Positions 23,386 to 31,790 of a DNA stretch of 64,000 nt are shown here, piece by piece; position 1 is the first letter of the stretch; every line of letters starts with the position of its first letter. The position numbers were made by a program, and so were the translations under genes. This DNA is from Flavobacterium nitrogenifigens (GTDB lineage Bacteria > Bacteroidota > Bacteroidia > Flavobacteriales > Flavobacteriaceae), in NCBI RefSeq assembly GCF_003254565.1, contig NZ_QJRI01000163.1, positions 1 to 64,000 of the forward strand. The letters run 5' to 3'. The notes under the pieces were generated by a model, which made no database searches, had not been told where the DNA came from, and worked only from the letters and a program-made list of their open reading frames with translations.

Positions 23386-25161
23386 ATGTCTGAACAAACA
23401 AAATCACAAGAAGAGTTTTTAGCAAATTTTAACTGGCACAACTTCCAAGAAGGAATCGATGCAGTAGATGAAAAAAACTTACAAGAGTTTGAAGAACTAG
23501 TATCAAAAACTTTCATCGCTACAGATCAAGAAGAAGTAGTTGAAGGAGTTGTAGTTAGAATTACAGATAGAGACGTTATCGTTGATATCAATGCTAAATC
23601 TGAAGGTGTTATTTCTTTAAACGAATTTCGTTACAACCCAAATTTAAAAGTAGGTGACAAAGTAGAAGTATTAATCGACATCCGTGAGGATAAAACAGGT
23701 CAATTAGTATTATCTCACAGAAAAGCACGTACTATCAAATCTTGGGATAGAGTTATTGCAGCTAATGAAACTGGAGAAATCGTTAACGGTTTTGTTAAAT
23801 GTAGAACTAAAGGAGGTATGATTGTTGACGTATTCGGTATCGAAGCGTTCTTACCTGGATCTCAAATTGACGTTAAGCCAATTAGAGACTACGATGTATA
23901 TGTAAACAAAATGATGGAATTCAAAGTGGTAAAAATCAACCACGAATTCAAAAACGTAGTTGTATCTCATAAAGCTCTTATCGAGGCTGATATTGAAGTA
24001 CAGAAAAAAGAGATCATCGGTCAATTACAAAAAGGACAAGTATTAGAAGGTGTTGTTAAAAACATTACTTCTTATGGTGTGTTCATTGACTTAGGTGGTG
24101 TTGACGGATTAATTCACATTACTGACCTTTCTTGGAGCAGAATCAACCACCCAAGTGAAGTTCTTGAATTAGACCAAAAATTAAACGTTGTAATCCTTGA
24201 TTTCGATGATGAGAAAACAAGAATTCAATTAGGATTGAAACAATTAAACGCTCACCCATGGGATGCTTTAGATGCTAACTTAACTGTTGGTGATAAAGTT
24301 AAAGGTAAAGTAGTTGTAATCGCTGATTACGGTGCATTTATCGAAGTTGCTGAAGGTGTTGAAGGTTTAATCCACGTTTCTGAAATGTCATGGTCAACTC
24401 ACTTACGTTCTGCTCAGGACTTCGTGAAAGTTGGAGATGTTGTTGAAGCAGTTATCTTAACTCTTGACAGAGAAGATCGTAAGATGTCATTAGGTATCAA
24501 ACAATTGACTCAAGATCCATGGACTGACATTACTTCTAAATACCCAGTAGGTTCTAAACATACAGGTATCGTTAGAAACTTCACAAACTTTGGTATTTTC
24601 GTAGAATTAGAAGAAGGAATTGATGGATTAATTTACATCTCTGACTTATCTTGGACTAAGAAAATTAAACACCCATCTGAGTTTGTAAACGTTGGTGAAA
24701 AACTTGATGTTGTAGTATTAGAATTAGATGTTGAAGGACGTAAATTATCTTTAGGTCACAAACAAACTACTGCTAATCCTTGGGATCAGTACGAAGATTC
24801 TTTCGCTGTAGGAACTATCCACAACGGTGAGATTTCTGAAATCGTTGACAAAGGAGCTACTGTAGAATTCGGAGATGATATCGTTGCTTTCATTCCTACT
24901 CGTCACCTTGAAAAAGAAGACGGAAAGAAATTGAAAAAAGGTGATACAGCTGATTTCAAAGTAATTGAGTTCAACAAAGAATTCAAAAGAGTAGTTGCTT
25001 CTCACACTGCTATCTTCAGAGAAGAAGAAGAGAAAAACGTGAAAGCTGCTGCTGAAACTACTACATCTGCATCTACAAACGCACCAGCTGCGACTTTAGG
25101 TGACAACAATGATGTATTAGCTGCTTTAAAAGCTAAAATGGAAAAAACTGAGAAAAAATAA
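23386..25161 (+). CDS. rpsA: 30S ribosomal protein S1
   Basis: S1 helps bind mRNA on the small ribosomal subunit. The 591-residue protein has six S1-type RNA-binding domains, beginning near residues 48, 128, 213, 298, 385 and 472 (GVVKNITSYGVFIDLGGVDG and KVVVIADYGAFIEVAEGVEG are the clearest). An Ala/Thr-rich tail follows. Codon use is biased towards frequently used codons (for example AAC, TTC, GAA), as expected for a highly expressed gene. It has its own strong promoter, a long leader and a terminator. Confidence 0.97.
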   Translation: MSEQTKSQEEFLANFNWHNFQEGIDAVDEKNLQEFEELVSKTFIATDQEEVVEGVVVRITDRDVIVDINAKSEGVISLNEFRYNPNLKVGDKVEVLIDIREDKTGQLVLSHRKARTIKSWDRVIAANETGEIVNGFVKCRTKGGMIVDVFGIEAFLPGSQIDVKPIRDYDVYVNKMMEFKVVKINHEFKNVVVSHKALIEADIEVQKKEIIGQLQKGQVLEGVVKNITSYGVFIDLGGVDGLIHITDLSWSRINHPSEVLELDQKLNVVILDFDDEKTRIQLGLKQLNAHPWDALDANLTVGDKVKGKVVVIADYGAFIEVAEGVEGLIHVSEMSWSTHLRSAQDFVKVGDVVEAVILTLDREDRKMSLGIKQLTQDPWTDITSKYPVGSKHTGIVRNFTNFGIFVELEEGIDGLIYISDLSWTKKIKHPSEFVNVGEKLDVVVLELDVEGRKLSLGHKQTTANPWDQYEDSFAVGTIHNGEISEIVDKGATVEFGDDIVAFIPTRHLEKEDGKKLKKGDTADFKVIEFNKEFKRVVASHTAIFREEEEKNVKAAAETTTSASTNAPAATLGDNNDVLAALKAKMEKTEKK

Positions 25162-25183
25162 TTCTTAGCTTTTTTATAAATAG

Positions 25184-25213
25184 AAAGTCCCACAGTAATG
25201 TGGGACTTTTTTT
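25184..25213 (+). terminator. rpsA terminator (AAAGTCCCACA type)
   Basis: AAAGTCCCACA pairs with TGTGGGACTTT across a 4-base loop and runs into seven T residues. A nearly identical terminator follows the next gene at 28001. Confidence 0.92.
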
Positions 25214-25254
25214 GTTTCATACTTTTTGTTTTTAGAATATTTTAACAAAAAAAG

Positions 25255-25284
25255 TTGTGTTATTCTGTTAAAAAACTATTTTTG
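25255..25284 (+). promoter_or_regulatory. Promoter of the LRR/T9SS gene
   Basis: TTG (25255-25257), 19 bases, then TATTTTTG (25277-25284): an exact consensus match, 19 bases before the ATG. Confidence 0.8.
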
Positions 25285-25302
25285 TTTTAAAATTGACTTT
25301 TT

Positions 25303-27996
25303 ATGAAAAAACATTACTTTTTGATTCTTCTAGTTAGTCTTTCGAACTTTTTGAATTCGCAAGTTATTAATATTCCTGATGCTGCAATTAAGAAGATGCT
25401 GCTTAGCGCAAATGAATATCAAAGCATTGCAATGAATTCAAGTGGCCAAAATATTAAAATTGACACGAATAATAATGGTGAAATAGAAGTTGAAGAGGCG
25501 TTGAAGGTCTCTATGTTACGGTTTGATTTTTCCAATACTAGTTTGTCGAATATCCTTGATTTTACAGGAATAAATAAATTTACATCATTACATGTCCTAT
25601 CTTTTAGAAAGATTTGGGCATCTACAGTTGATTTGAGAGAATTGCTTGATCTCGAAGAAGTGTCTTTATACGATTCTAGTATTAGCTCTTTAGATGTTAG
25701 TGGTTTAAAAAAACTTATTAGATTGAGATGTCCATTAAACGGCATAAGTAATATTGGTTTAAATAGTTGCGACGCATTGAAGGAACTAACAATTTATGGT
25801 AATAATTTATCAACTTTGGATGTAAGTAGTTGTGAGAAGTTAGAAAATTTAAACTGCTCGAGTAATCTACTCACTTCATTAAATGTAGAAGGATTGGCTT
25901 ATCTTAAAGAGGTTTCGTGCAATCAGAATAAAATACGTTCTTTTAATTTTGGAAACACATCCAATATCGAAACATTGTATTGTGAAGAAAATGGTATGAC
26001 AACATTAGATGTTAGCATGTTAAGTAAAATTAAATATTTATACTGCTCAAAAAATGAATTAGTTTCTATTAATATTAAGGAGCTAAAAAATCTTCAGACT
26101 TTTAATTGCAGTGTAAATAAGTTAATTTCATTAGACGTAACATCTTTGACAAACCTATCTTACTTTTATTGTGGCGATAATTTACTCTCAACATTGTTTG
26201 TTAACAATTTAACGAATCTTGGGGTCATCGATTGTACTCAAAATAAACTTACATCATTAGATTTAACAAATTTAGTTAAGCTCACACGTCTTGAATGTAG
26301 TAAAAATGAAATTACAAGTTTAGATTTCAAAAGTATGAATAGTGAATATAATGATTTTGTATTATTTTGCGCTCAAAACAAGTTTTCTACATTAGATTTA
26401 AGTAGCTTAAAACGTATTTCAAGTCTCTACTGTCCATATAATCCCCTACTAGAAACTATTAATATTAAAAATGGAGGAAAATATCCTGATAATGACACTA
26501 ATCTTGACTTTTCAAACAACCCAAATTTAAACTATATCTGTCAAGATGATAATGAAATCTATTTAGTACAAGACCAGATTCAAAAATATGGATATAAAAA
26601 TTGTACTGTTAATAGCTATTGTTCATTTGTTCCTGGAGGGAAAATATATATAATTGATACTAAAAATAGATTTGACACCAATAATAATGGATGTGATGAA
26701 CTAGATATTGTATTTCCAAATCTCAAGTTAAAAGTTTCAGGTGAAATAGGTTCTGATAATTATTTTTACAACAATTTAGGTACTAGCTCAATTCCTGTTC
26801 CAGAGGGAAATTATACGTTGACTCCTATTTTAGAAAATCCCGATTATTATACAGTTTCGCCCGAAAGTGTAGTGATAGATTTTCCTAGTCAAGTAAGTCC
26901 TTTTAAACAAAGCTTTTGTGTGATTTCAAAAGGCTCTCATACTGATTTAGAAATTTCTATTTTACCGGTTACAACTTCAGTTCCTGGTTTTGATAGTAAA
27001 TTTAAAATTGTTTTTAAAAACAAAGGGAATTTTACCCAATCGGGTACGGTTAAATTTAAGTTTAATGATGCTGTTCTGGATTATATTTCCACAAATATTA
27101 TTTTTTCGACTCACGTTGGCAATGATATTTCATGGAACTTTTCTAACTTACTTCCATTTGAAAGTAGAGAAATTGACGTTACATTTAGACTTAATAAGCC
27201 GACAGATACACCAGCATTAAATAGCGGAGACGTTTTAAATTTTACAGCCGAAATTTTATCACAAAGTAATGATGAAACACCTAATGATAATACCTTTACT
27301 TTAAATCAAACAGTAGTAGGTTCTTATGATCCAAATGACAAGATTTGCTTAGAAGGTGAGGTAATCACGCCAAGTTTAATAGGCGAGTATGTGCATTATA
27401 TGATTCGTTTTGAAAATACAGGAACATATAAAGCACAAAATATCGTAGTGAAAGATATGATCGATTTATCTAAATTTGATATTTCTACTTTAGTTCCAAC
27501 GAGTTCAAGTCATTCATTTGTTACTAAAATTTCAGAAGGGAACAAAGTGGAGTTTATTTTTGAAGGAATTAATCTGCCTTTTGATGACGCTACTAATGAT
27601 GGTTATATTGCTTTTAAAATAAAGACGAAACCCACCTTAAAAGTGGACGATTCGTTTACTAACGACGCAAATATTTATTTTGACTATAATTTCCCGATTT
27701 TAACTAATAAAGCAACTTCGACTTTTAAAAGTACTTTGACAACTCAGGATTTTGATTTTTCTAATTATTTTGCTTTATATCCAAATCCAAGTAGTCAGAT
27801 TTTAAATATTTCAAAAACTGAAAATATAGATATACAGTCATTTGAAATTTATGATGTTTTAGGACAAATAGTACTTGCGATTCCAAATGCAAAAATAACT
27901 TCTAGTATTGATATTTCTAGGCTTAGAGCAGGTAATTATTTTATAAAAGTAAAATCAGATAAAGGAAGCGCGAGTATGAAATTTATTAAGAATTAA
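25303..27996 (+). CDS. Leucine-rich-repeat protein secreted by the type IX system
   Basis: The 897-residue protein has a signal peptide (1-19). About a dozen Cys-containing leucine-rich repeats follow at about 70-400 (pattern LxxLxCSxNxLxxLDVS). Next come immunoglobulin-like/DUF7619-type beta domains (about 440-810: GSYDPNDKICLEGEV and VHYMIRFENTGTYKAQNIVVKDMID). It ends with a type A sorting domain (about 823-897: LYPNPSSQILNIS, EIYDVLGQIV, GNYFIKVKS). The last domain marks it for type IX secretion, where it is cleaved and exported or attached to the surface. A binding or adhesion role is likely, partner unknown. Confidence 0.9.
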   Translation: MKKHYFLILLVSLSNFLNSQVINIPDAAIKKMLLSANEYQSIAMNSSGQNIKIDTNNNGEIEVEEALKVSMLRFDFSNTSLSNILDFTGINKFTSLHVLSFRKIWASTVDLRELLDLEEVSLYDSSISSLDVSGLKKLIRLRCPLNGISNIGLNSCDALKELTIYGNNLSTLDVSSCEKLENLNCSSNLLTSLNVEGLAYLKEVSCNQNKIRSFNFGNTSNIETLYCEENGMTTLDVSMLSKIKYLYCSKNELVSINIKELKNLQTFNCSVNKLISLDVTSLTNLSYFYCGDNLLSTLFVNNLTNLGVIDCTQNKLTSLDLTNLVKLTRLECSKNEITSLDFKSMNSEYNDFVLFCAQNKFSTLDLSSLKRISSLYCPYNPLLETINIKNGGKYPDNDTNLDFSNNPNLNYICQDDNEIYLVQDQIQKYGYKNCTVNSYCSFVPGGKIYIIDTKNRFDTNNNGCDELDIVFPNLKLKVSGEIGSDNYFYNNLGTSSIPVPEGNYTLTPILENPDYYTVSPESVVIDFPSQVSPFKQSFCVISKGSHTDLEISILPVTTSVPGFDSKFKIVFKNKGNFTQSGTVKFKFNDAVLDYISTNIIFSTHVGNDISWNFSNLLPFESREIDVTFRLNKPTDTPALNSGDVLNFTAEILSQSNDETPNDNTFTLNQTVVGSYDPNDKICLEGEVITPSLIGEYVHYMIRFENTGTYKAQNIVVKDMIDLSKFDISTLVPTSSSHSFVTKISEGNKVEFIFEGINLPFDDATNDGYIAFKIKTKPTLKVDDSFTNDANIYFDYNFPILTNKATSTFKSTLTTQDFDFSNYFALYPNPSSQILNISKTENIDIQSFEIYDVLGQIVLAIPNAKITSSIDISRLRAGNYFIKVKSDKGSASMKFIKN

Positions 27997-28000
27997 ATAG

Positions 28001-28029
28001 AAAGTCCCACAGAAATGCGGGACTTTTTT
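28001..28029 (+). terminator. Terminator after the LRR gene, near copy of the rpsA terminator
   Basis: AAAGTCCCAC pairs with GCGGGACTTT (one mismatch), then six T residues. About 38 of 41 bases, including the preceding AATAG, match the rpsA terminator region at 25178-25218. Confidence 0.88.
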
Positions 28030-28116
28030 GTTTGTAATGATTTAGATTAGAGTTATTTCACTATTGCCACTTCGAGAGGAATCGAAAATCTTTTGAAAAA
28101 AAAATATTTTGTGATG

Positions 28117-28645
28117 TTAATTTGAAGCTAATAATTTTGATTCTTCTGGTGTAAACTGAGGGACAATTGCATAAGAAGTTATATTAGCAATTCTCATTTC
28201 ATCTAATATATCTACTAAATTGCCATAATTTGAGTTTTGTGTTGGTTTTATAATGACCGTTATTCCTCTTCCTGGCCTACCAAGTCTTGCTGAATATTCT
28301 AAGCTCATTTTATTTTTTTCCATTAGTTCTTGTCGAATTCCATGTTTGCCGTAGTTAGTTTCTTTAGGTGCTTGTATTAGGAAACGCTAATAAGCCATGA
28401 TAAGTTATTATTTTGTTATTCTTGTCAAGCAATAAAGTCACTACTAGATTGTCATCGGGCTTATTACAATCTGGTTCAGGACCGCAGCCGCTACGACCAG
28501 AATATAGTTCCATAATTTTAGGTTTCGACAATTCTCCAACCACCATAAAAAATATAATCAATAAAAATGAAACGCTAACCATAGCGGTTAAATCAACTCT
28601 AGAATTCAACTTTCTGCTTCTGACTTTTTGAGGTAGGTTTTTCAT
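28117..28645 (-). pseudogene. ExbD-like gene broken by a one-base frameshift
   Basis: Two abutting frames, 28645-28364 (N-terminal 93 residues) and 28323-28117 (C-terminal 68 residues), together align end to end with the two complete 174-residue neighbours. The N-terminal part carries VDLTAMVSVSFLLIIFFMVV. The C-terminal part carries ITVIIKPTQNSNYGNLVDILDEM and ends in the shared SKLLASN. Removing one base near 28375 joins LLAFPN directly to QAPKE, matching LLEFPIEEPKE of the third copy without gaps. So there is one extra base, either a real mutation or a sequencing error. It lies last in a three-gene minus-strand tandem. Confidence 0.88.
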
Positions 28646-28657
28646 AAGGCTTAGTTA

Positions 28658-29182
28658 TTAATTTGAAGCTAATAATTTTGACTCTTCTGTGCTAAATTCA
28701 TCAACTATTGAATAGGTTTCAATTTTGGTAACTTTCATTAGATCGAGTATATTTACTAAATTGCCGTAGTTTGATTTTTTACTCGGCTTTATTATTACAA
28801 TTATACCATTCATTGGCTTTCCTACTGAAATCATATAATTATGAACTTCTTTCTTTTTACGGAATACTTCTTGGGTGATTTCATTTTTCCCAGATTTAAA
28901 TTCCTTTGGTGCCTCCATTGAAAATTCTAATATTCCAGAATAAGTTATTATTTTATCGTTTTCGTCTAATAATATAGTATAAACCCGATCAGCTTTGATA
29001 CATGCATGACTCCATCTGCATACATCTTTTTCAGGTAAAGCGAGATCCATTACTTTGGATTTTGATAATTCTCCAACAACCATAAAAAAGATAATCAGTA
29101 AAAAAGATACACTAACCATTGCAGTTAAATCCACTTTTGAATTTAATTTTCTGCTTCTGACTTTTTGAGGTAGATTTTTCAT
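28658..29182 (-). CDS. ExbD/TolR-like membrane protein lacking the channel Asp (copy 2)
   Basis: The 174-residue protein has the ExbD/TolR layout: a short basic cytoplasmic N-terminus, one membrane span (about 19-40, LTAMVSVSFLLIIFFMVVGEL) and a periplasmic C-terminal domain (IIVIIKPSKKSNYGNLVNILDLM). In ordinary ExbD the span begins TPxxD, and that Asp (Asp25 in E. coli) is essential for using the proton gradient. Here the equivalent residue is Ser24 and the Pro is Ala. No exbB-like gene is nearby. It is probably a diverged, non-energising family. It is 34 bases after copy 3 and 12 before copy 1. Confidence 0.75.
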   Translation of the reverse strand: MKNLPQKVRSRKLNSKVDLTAMVSVSFLLIIFFMVVGELSKSKVMDLALPEKDVCRWSHACIKADRVYTILLDENDKIITYSGILEFSMEAPKEFKSGKNEITQEVFRKKKEVHNYMISVGKPMNGIIVIIKPSKKSNYGNLVNILDLMKVTKIETYSIVDEFSTEESKLLASN

Positions 29183-29216
29183 AGTTTTTTTGAGTTAGAG
29201 TTGTGACACAATTGAA

Positions 29217-29741
29217 TTAGTTTGAGGCCAATAATTTTGATTCTTCAATAGTAAAATCGTTTACTATTGAATAGTTTTCAATATTGGCAATTTTCATTTC
29301 GTCTACTATATTTACTAAGCTTCCATAATTTGAATTTTTACTCGGTTTTATAATAACGATTACTTCACTCGTTGGTTTTCCTTCGGAGGTCATATAATCA
29401 TGAACTTCTTTCTTTTTACGGAAGATCTCTTGCCTGATCTCATTTTTTTCAAAATTAAACTCTTTTGGCTCCTCGATTGGAAATTCTAACAAACCTGAAT
29501 AAGTTATTATTTTTCCATTTTTATCTAACAATATGGTATACAATCGATCCGTTTTGACACATACGATATTTTCTAAATAGACATAATTTTCGGGGAAAGA
29601 AAGATTCATCGTTTCAGGCTTTAATAATTTCTTAGCACCCATAAAAAATACAATCAATAAAAAACATACACTGACCATTGCGGTTAAATCAACTCTAGAA
29701 TTTAGCTTTTTACTTCTAATTTTTTTTGAAAGATTATTCAT
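29217..29741 (-). CDS. ExbD/TolR-like membrane protein lacking the channel Asp (copy 3, operon-first)
   Basis: This 174-residue paralogue of the adjacent copy has the same architecture. The span reads VDLTAMVSVCFLLIVFFMG with Ser24 replacing the conserved Asp. The C-terminal domain has VIVIIKPSKNSNYGSLVNIVDEM and the terminal SKLLASN. Divergence from copy 2 is greatest in residues 40-70, the region after the span, which may reflect different partners. A -7 promoter box precedes it, so it is probably the first gene of the three-copy transcript. Confidence 0.75.
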   Translation of the reverse strand: MNNLSKKIRSKKLNSRVDLTAMVSVCFLLIVFFMGAKKLLKPETMNLSFPENYVYLENIVCVKTDRLYTILLDKNGKIITYSGLLEFPIEEPKEFNFEKNEIRQEIFRKKKEVHDYMTSEGKPTSEVIVIIKPSKNSNYGSLVNIVDEMKIANIENYSIVNDFTIEESKLLASN

Positions 29742-29783
29742 GGTAATACAGTTTTGTTTTTAAATTTAATAATAAAATCAAAG

Positions 29784-29791
29784 CAAAATTA
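29784..29791 (-). promoter_or_regulatory. -7 promoter box for the ExbD-like operon
   Basis: Read on the minus strand this is TAATTTTG, a match to TAnnTTTG 42 bases before the start codon. No TTG is seen at -33. Confidence 0.45.
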
Positions 29792-29956
29792 ATGTGTTCT
29801 TAATATTTTTTGAAAATATATTAGAATGTTCTAATGTCTTGGTTTGCCTAGGATTTGAGTGCTAGACTATCGTTTTTTATATTGAATAAATTTTTAGTTG
29901 AAAACCAAAACAAGTTTATCGCCGTAAATGACCTTATAACTTAAAATCATTTATAT

Positions 29957-30511
29957 ATGAAAACTAGAAAATTTTTAACCGTAGCAATTTTAGCTTTAGG
30001 ATTTGCATTTACATCTAATGCGCAAAAATCGGTAATGGTTGGTGGTGCAGCGATGTATCCAAATAAAAATATTATTGAGAACGCTGTCAATTCAAAAGAT
30101 CATACGACTTTGGTTGCTGCAGTAAAAGCAGCCGATCTAGTTACGACTTTAGAAGGAAAAGGTCCTTTTACCGTTTTTGCTCCAACAAATGAAGCTTTTA
30201 ATAAATTGCCAAAAGGAACTGTTGAAACATTACTTAAACCAGAGAATAAAAAAATGCTTCAAAATATTCTGACTTATCATGTTGTTGCAGGAAAATTGAA
30301 TGCTTCGGATATTGCAAAAGCAATAAAAGAAGGCAAAGGAAAAGCAACTATAAAAGCGGTAAACGGAGGAACATTAACAGCTTGGATGAAGGGAAAAGAC
30401 TTGTATATTAGCGACGAGAGCGGAAATAAAGCTAAAGTTACCATTGCCGATGTAAATCAGTCAAATGGCGTCATTCACGTTGTAGATGCGGTTTTACTTC
30501 CTAAAAAATAA
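29957..30511 (+). CDS. Secreted fasciclin (FAS1) domain protein
   Basis: The 184-residue protein has a signal peptide (1-22, ending SNAQ) and one FAS1 domain (about 43-183). The domain shows TLVAAVKAADLVTTLEGKGPF, the FTVFAPTNEAFNKLP box and the second box LQNILTYHVVAGKL, ending GVIHVVDAVLLP. FAS1 domains are adhesion or ligand-binding modules of envelope proteins. It is divergent from the ExbD-like operon and monocistronic, with a shared bidirectional terminator downstream. Confidence 0.93.
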   Translation: MKTRKFLTVAILALGFAFTSNAQKSVMVGGAAMYPNKNIIENAVNSKDHTTLVAAVKAADLVTTLEGKGPFTVFAPTNEAFNKLPKGTVETLLKPENKKMLQNILTYHVVAGKLNASDIAKAIKEGKGKATIKAVNGGTLTAWMKGKDLYISDESGNKAKVTIADVNQSNGVIHVVDAVLLPKK

Positions 30512-30531
30512 CGAATTGAAATTACAAGTAT

Positions 30532-30580
30532 AAAATTCCAAATTCCAAGATTTACATTTGGAATTTGGAATTTCATTTTT
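30532..30580. terminator. Bidirectional terminator (AATTCCAA type)
   Basis: AAATTCCAAATTCCAA (30533-30548) pairs perfectly with TTGGAATTTGGAATTT (30558-30573) around a 9-base loop, between the convergent fasciclin and EamA genes. T-rich tracts flank both sides. Confidence 0.85.
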
Positions 30581-30595
30581 GATTATTTTCTAAAC

Positions 30596-31441
30596 TTATT
30601 TTTTTGCAGTCAAAGTACTTCCTGCAGAAGCAATAACAACGCAGATTACAGCGAGAATTTCATAAAAGTTTAAACTCTCTTTTAGAAAAATAAAAGCACA
30701 GATAGAAGCTGCTGCTGGTTCTAAACTCATTAAAATGCTAAAAGTACGAGGCGGAAGTTTTCCTAAAGCTTTCATTTCTAAGGTAAACGGAATAGCACTT
30801 GATAAAAGGGCAAGAGCAATACCCATTCCAAATAGTTTTGGCGTAAGGTTGTTTAGTCCATTTTCTAGAAAACCGAAAGGAAGAACTAGAAGCGCAGCAA
30901 ATAACATTCCTATAGTTACAGCATCGCCATCATTCATTATTTTTGAAACTTTACCTCCTAAGACGATGTAAGCACTCCAAAAAGCTCCAGCCAAAAGAGC
31001 GCATAAGATTCCAAAAGAATCTAAACGATTATTTGTCCAAGGTGCAATTAGCAAGATGCCAATTGCTGCAAGTAATACCCAGCAATAATCAACCAAGCGT
31101 TTAGAACCTACTATTGCAAGTATTAGCGGGCCAACAAATTCTAAGGTTACAGCTAGGCCAATTGGAATTCTTTCTATAGCGAGATAATAAATTAAATTCA
31201 TAGCACCCAATGATAAACCATAAGGAATTACAATTTTCCACTGTTTTGCTGTTATGATTTTTAAATTTGGTCTGTAAGCTAATAATAAAATTAATGCTGA
31301 AATGCCAATACGCATTGATGCTGTGCCTGCTGAGCCTATTGTTGGGAAAAGTGTTTTTGCGATGGCCGCACCGAATTGAACGCTGATAATTGCTAATAAT
31401 ACTGCTGGAACAGGAGATAGACTGATTTCTCTGTTTTTCAT
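30596..31441 (-). CDS. EamA/RhtA-type drug/metabolite exporter
   Basis: The 281-residue integral membrane protein has about ten spans, arranged as two EamA repeats of five. Conserved segments include GLSLGAMNLIYYLAIERIPIGLAVTLEFVGPL in the first repeat and SSAIPFTLEMKALGKLPPRTFSILMSLEPAAAS in the second. These resemble E. coli RhtA, which exports threonine and homoserine, so amino-acid export is plausible but not proven. Confidence 0.87.
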   Translation of the reverse strand: MKNREISLSPVPAVLLAIISVQFGAAIAKTLFPTIGSAGTASMRIGISALILLLAYRPNLKIITAKQWKIVIPYGLSLGAMNLIYYLAIERIPIGLAVTLEFVGPLILAIVGSKRLVDYCWVLLAAIGILLIAPWTNNRLDSFGILCALLAGAFWSAYIVLGGKVSKIMNDGDAVTIGMLFAALLVLPFGFLENGLNNLTPKLFGMGIALALLSSAIPFTLEMKALGKLPPRTFSILMSLEPAAASICAFIFLKESLNFYEILAVICVVIASAGSTLTAKK

Positions 31442-31504
31442 AAAAAAATAAGACAGAATACTAAAAAGCTTATTTCTGTCGGATAAATAAAAATGTATTC
31501 TAAA

Positions 31505-31648
31505 TTAATTGCCCAATGCCTTTTTTGTAACATAGGCGCGATAACCAATAATTGCCATTTGCCATTTCTTTGCTTTAGAAATATCCAGACCTTGTTTGGT
31601 AAAGCTTGGCAAAAGTAGTTTATTTAGTTTAGCTAATAATTTATACAT
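31505..31648 (-). CDS. Short conserved basic protein (47 residues)
   Basis: The product starts MYKLLAKLNKLLLPSF and ends YRAYVTKKALGN; it is basic, with no membrane span. Short proteins of this kind occur in Flavobacteriaceae and are sometimes labelled SsrA-binding protein in databases. It is far too short for SmpB, so I would not accept that name. A longer frame reaching 31780 was rejected because a promoter box and a terminator hairpin lie inside the extension. Confidence 0.6.
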   Translation of the reverse strand: MYKLLAKLNKLLLPSFTKQGLDISKAKKWQMAIIGYRAYVTKKALGN

Positions 31649-31664
31649 GGTAGATTTGTTTCGG

Positions 31665-31672
31665 CAAAGATA
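31665..31672 (-). promoter_or_regulatory. -7 promoter box for the 47-residue protein
   Basis: Minus-strand TATCTTTG matches TAnnTTTG and ends 16 bases before the start codon. The T tract of a terminator hairpin lies directly upstream of it. Confidence 0.6.
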
Positions 31673-31709
31673 CAAAAAAAAGACTTTGTGTTTGAAGCAA
31701 AGTCTTTTA
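31673..31709 (-). terminator. Terminator hairpin adjoining a promoter
   Basis: On the minus strand AAAGACTTTG and CAAAGTCTTT pair perfectly with a 9-base loop, followed by nine T residues. Confidence 0.75.
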
Positions 31710-31735
31710 GCAGTAAAATGTAAAGTATTTAAATT

Positions 31736-31770
31736 CTGAAAAACCAGCGTTTTTGAGTGCTGGTTTTTTC
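31736..31770 (-). terminator. Terminator of the BlaI/BlaR1-type operon
   Basis: AAAACCAGC (31740-31748) pairs with GCTGGTTTT (31759-31767) about 20 bases beyond the stop of the last operon gene. It is the first of two hairpins in tandem. Confidence 0.8.
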
Positions 31771-31790
31771 TATGTTTCAAAATAATGCGA

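Noticed and set aside
31505..31648. SsrA-binding protein (SmpB)
   Set aside because: The 47-residue product is far shorter than SmpB and lacks its fold; the label used in some databases is not supported.
31649..31780. N-terminal extension of the 47-residue protein
   Set aside because: The extension contains a -7 box and a terminator hairpin, so it is unlikely to be translated.
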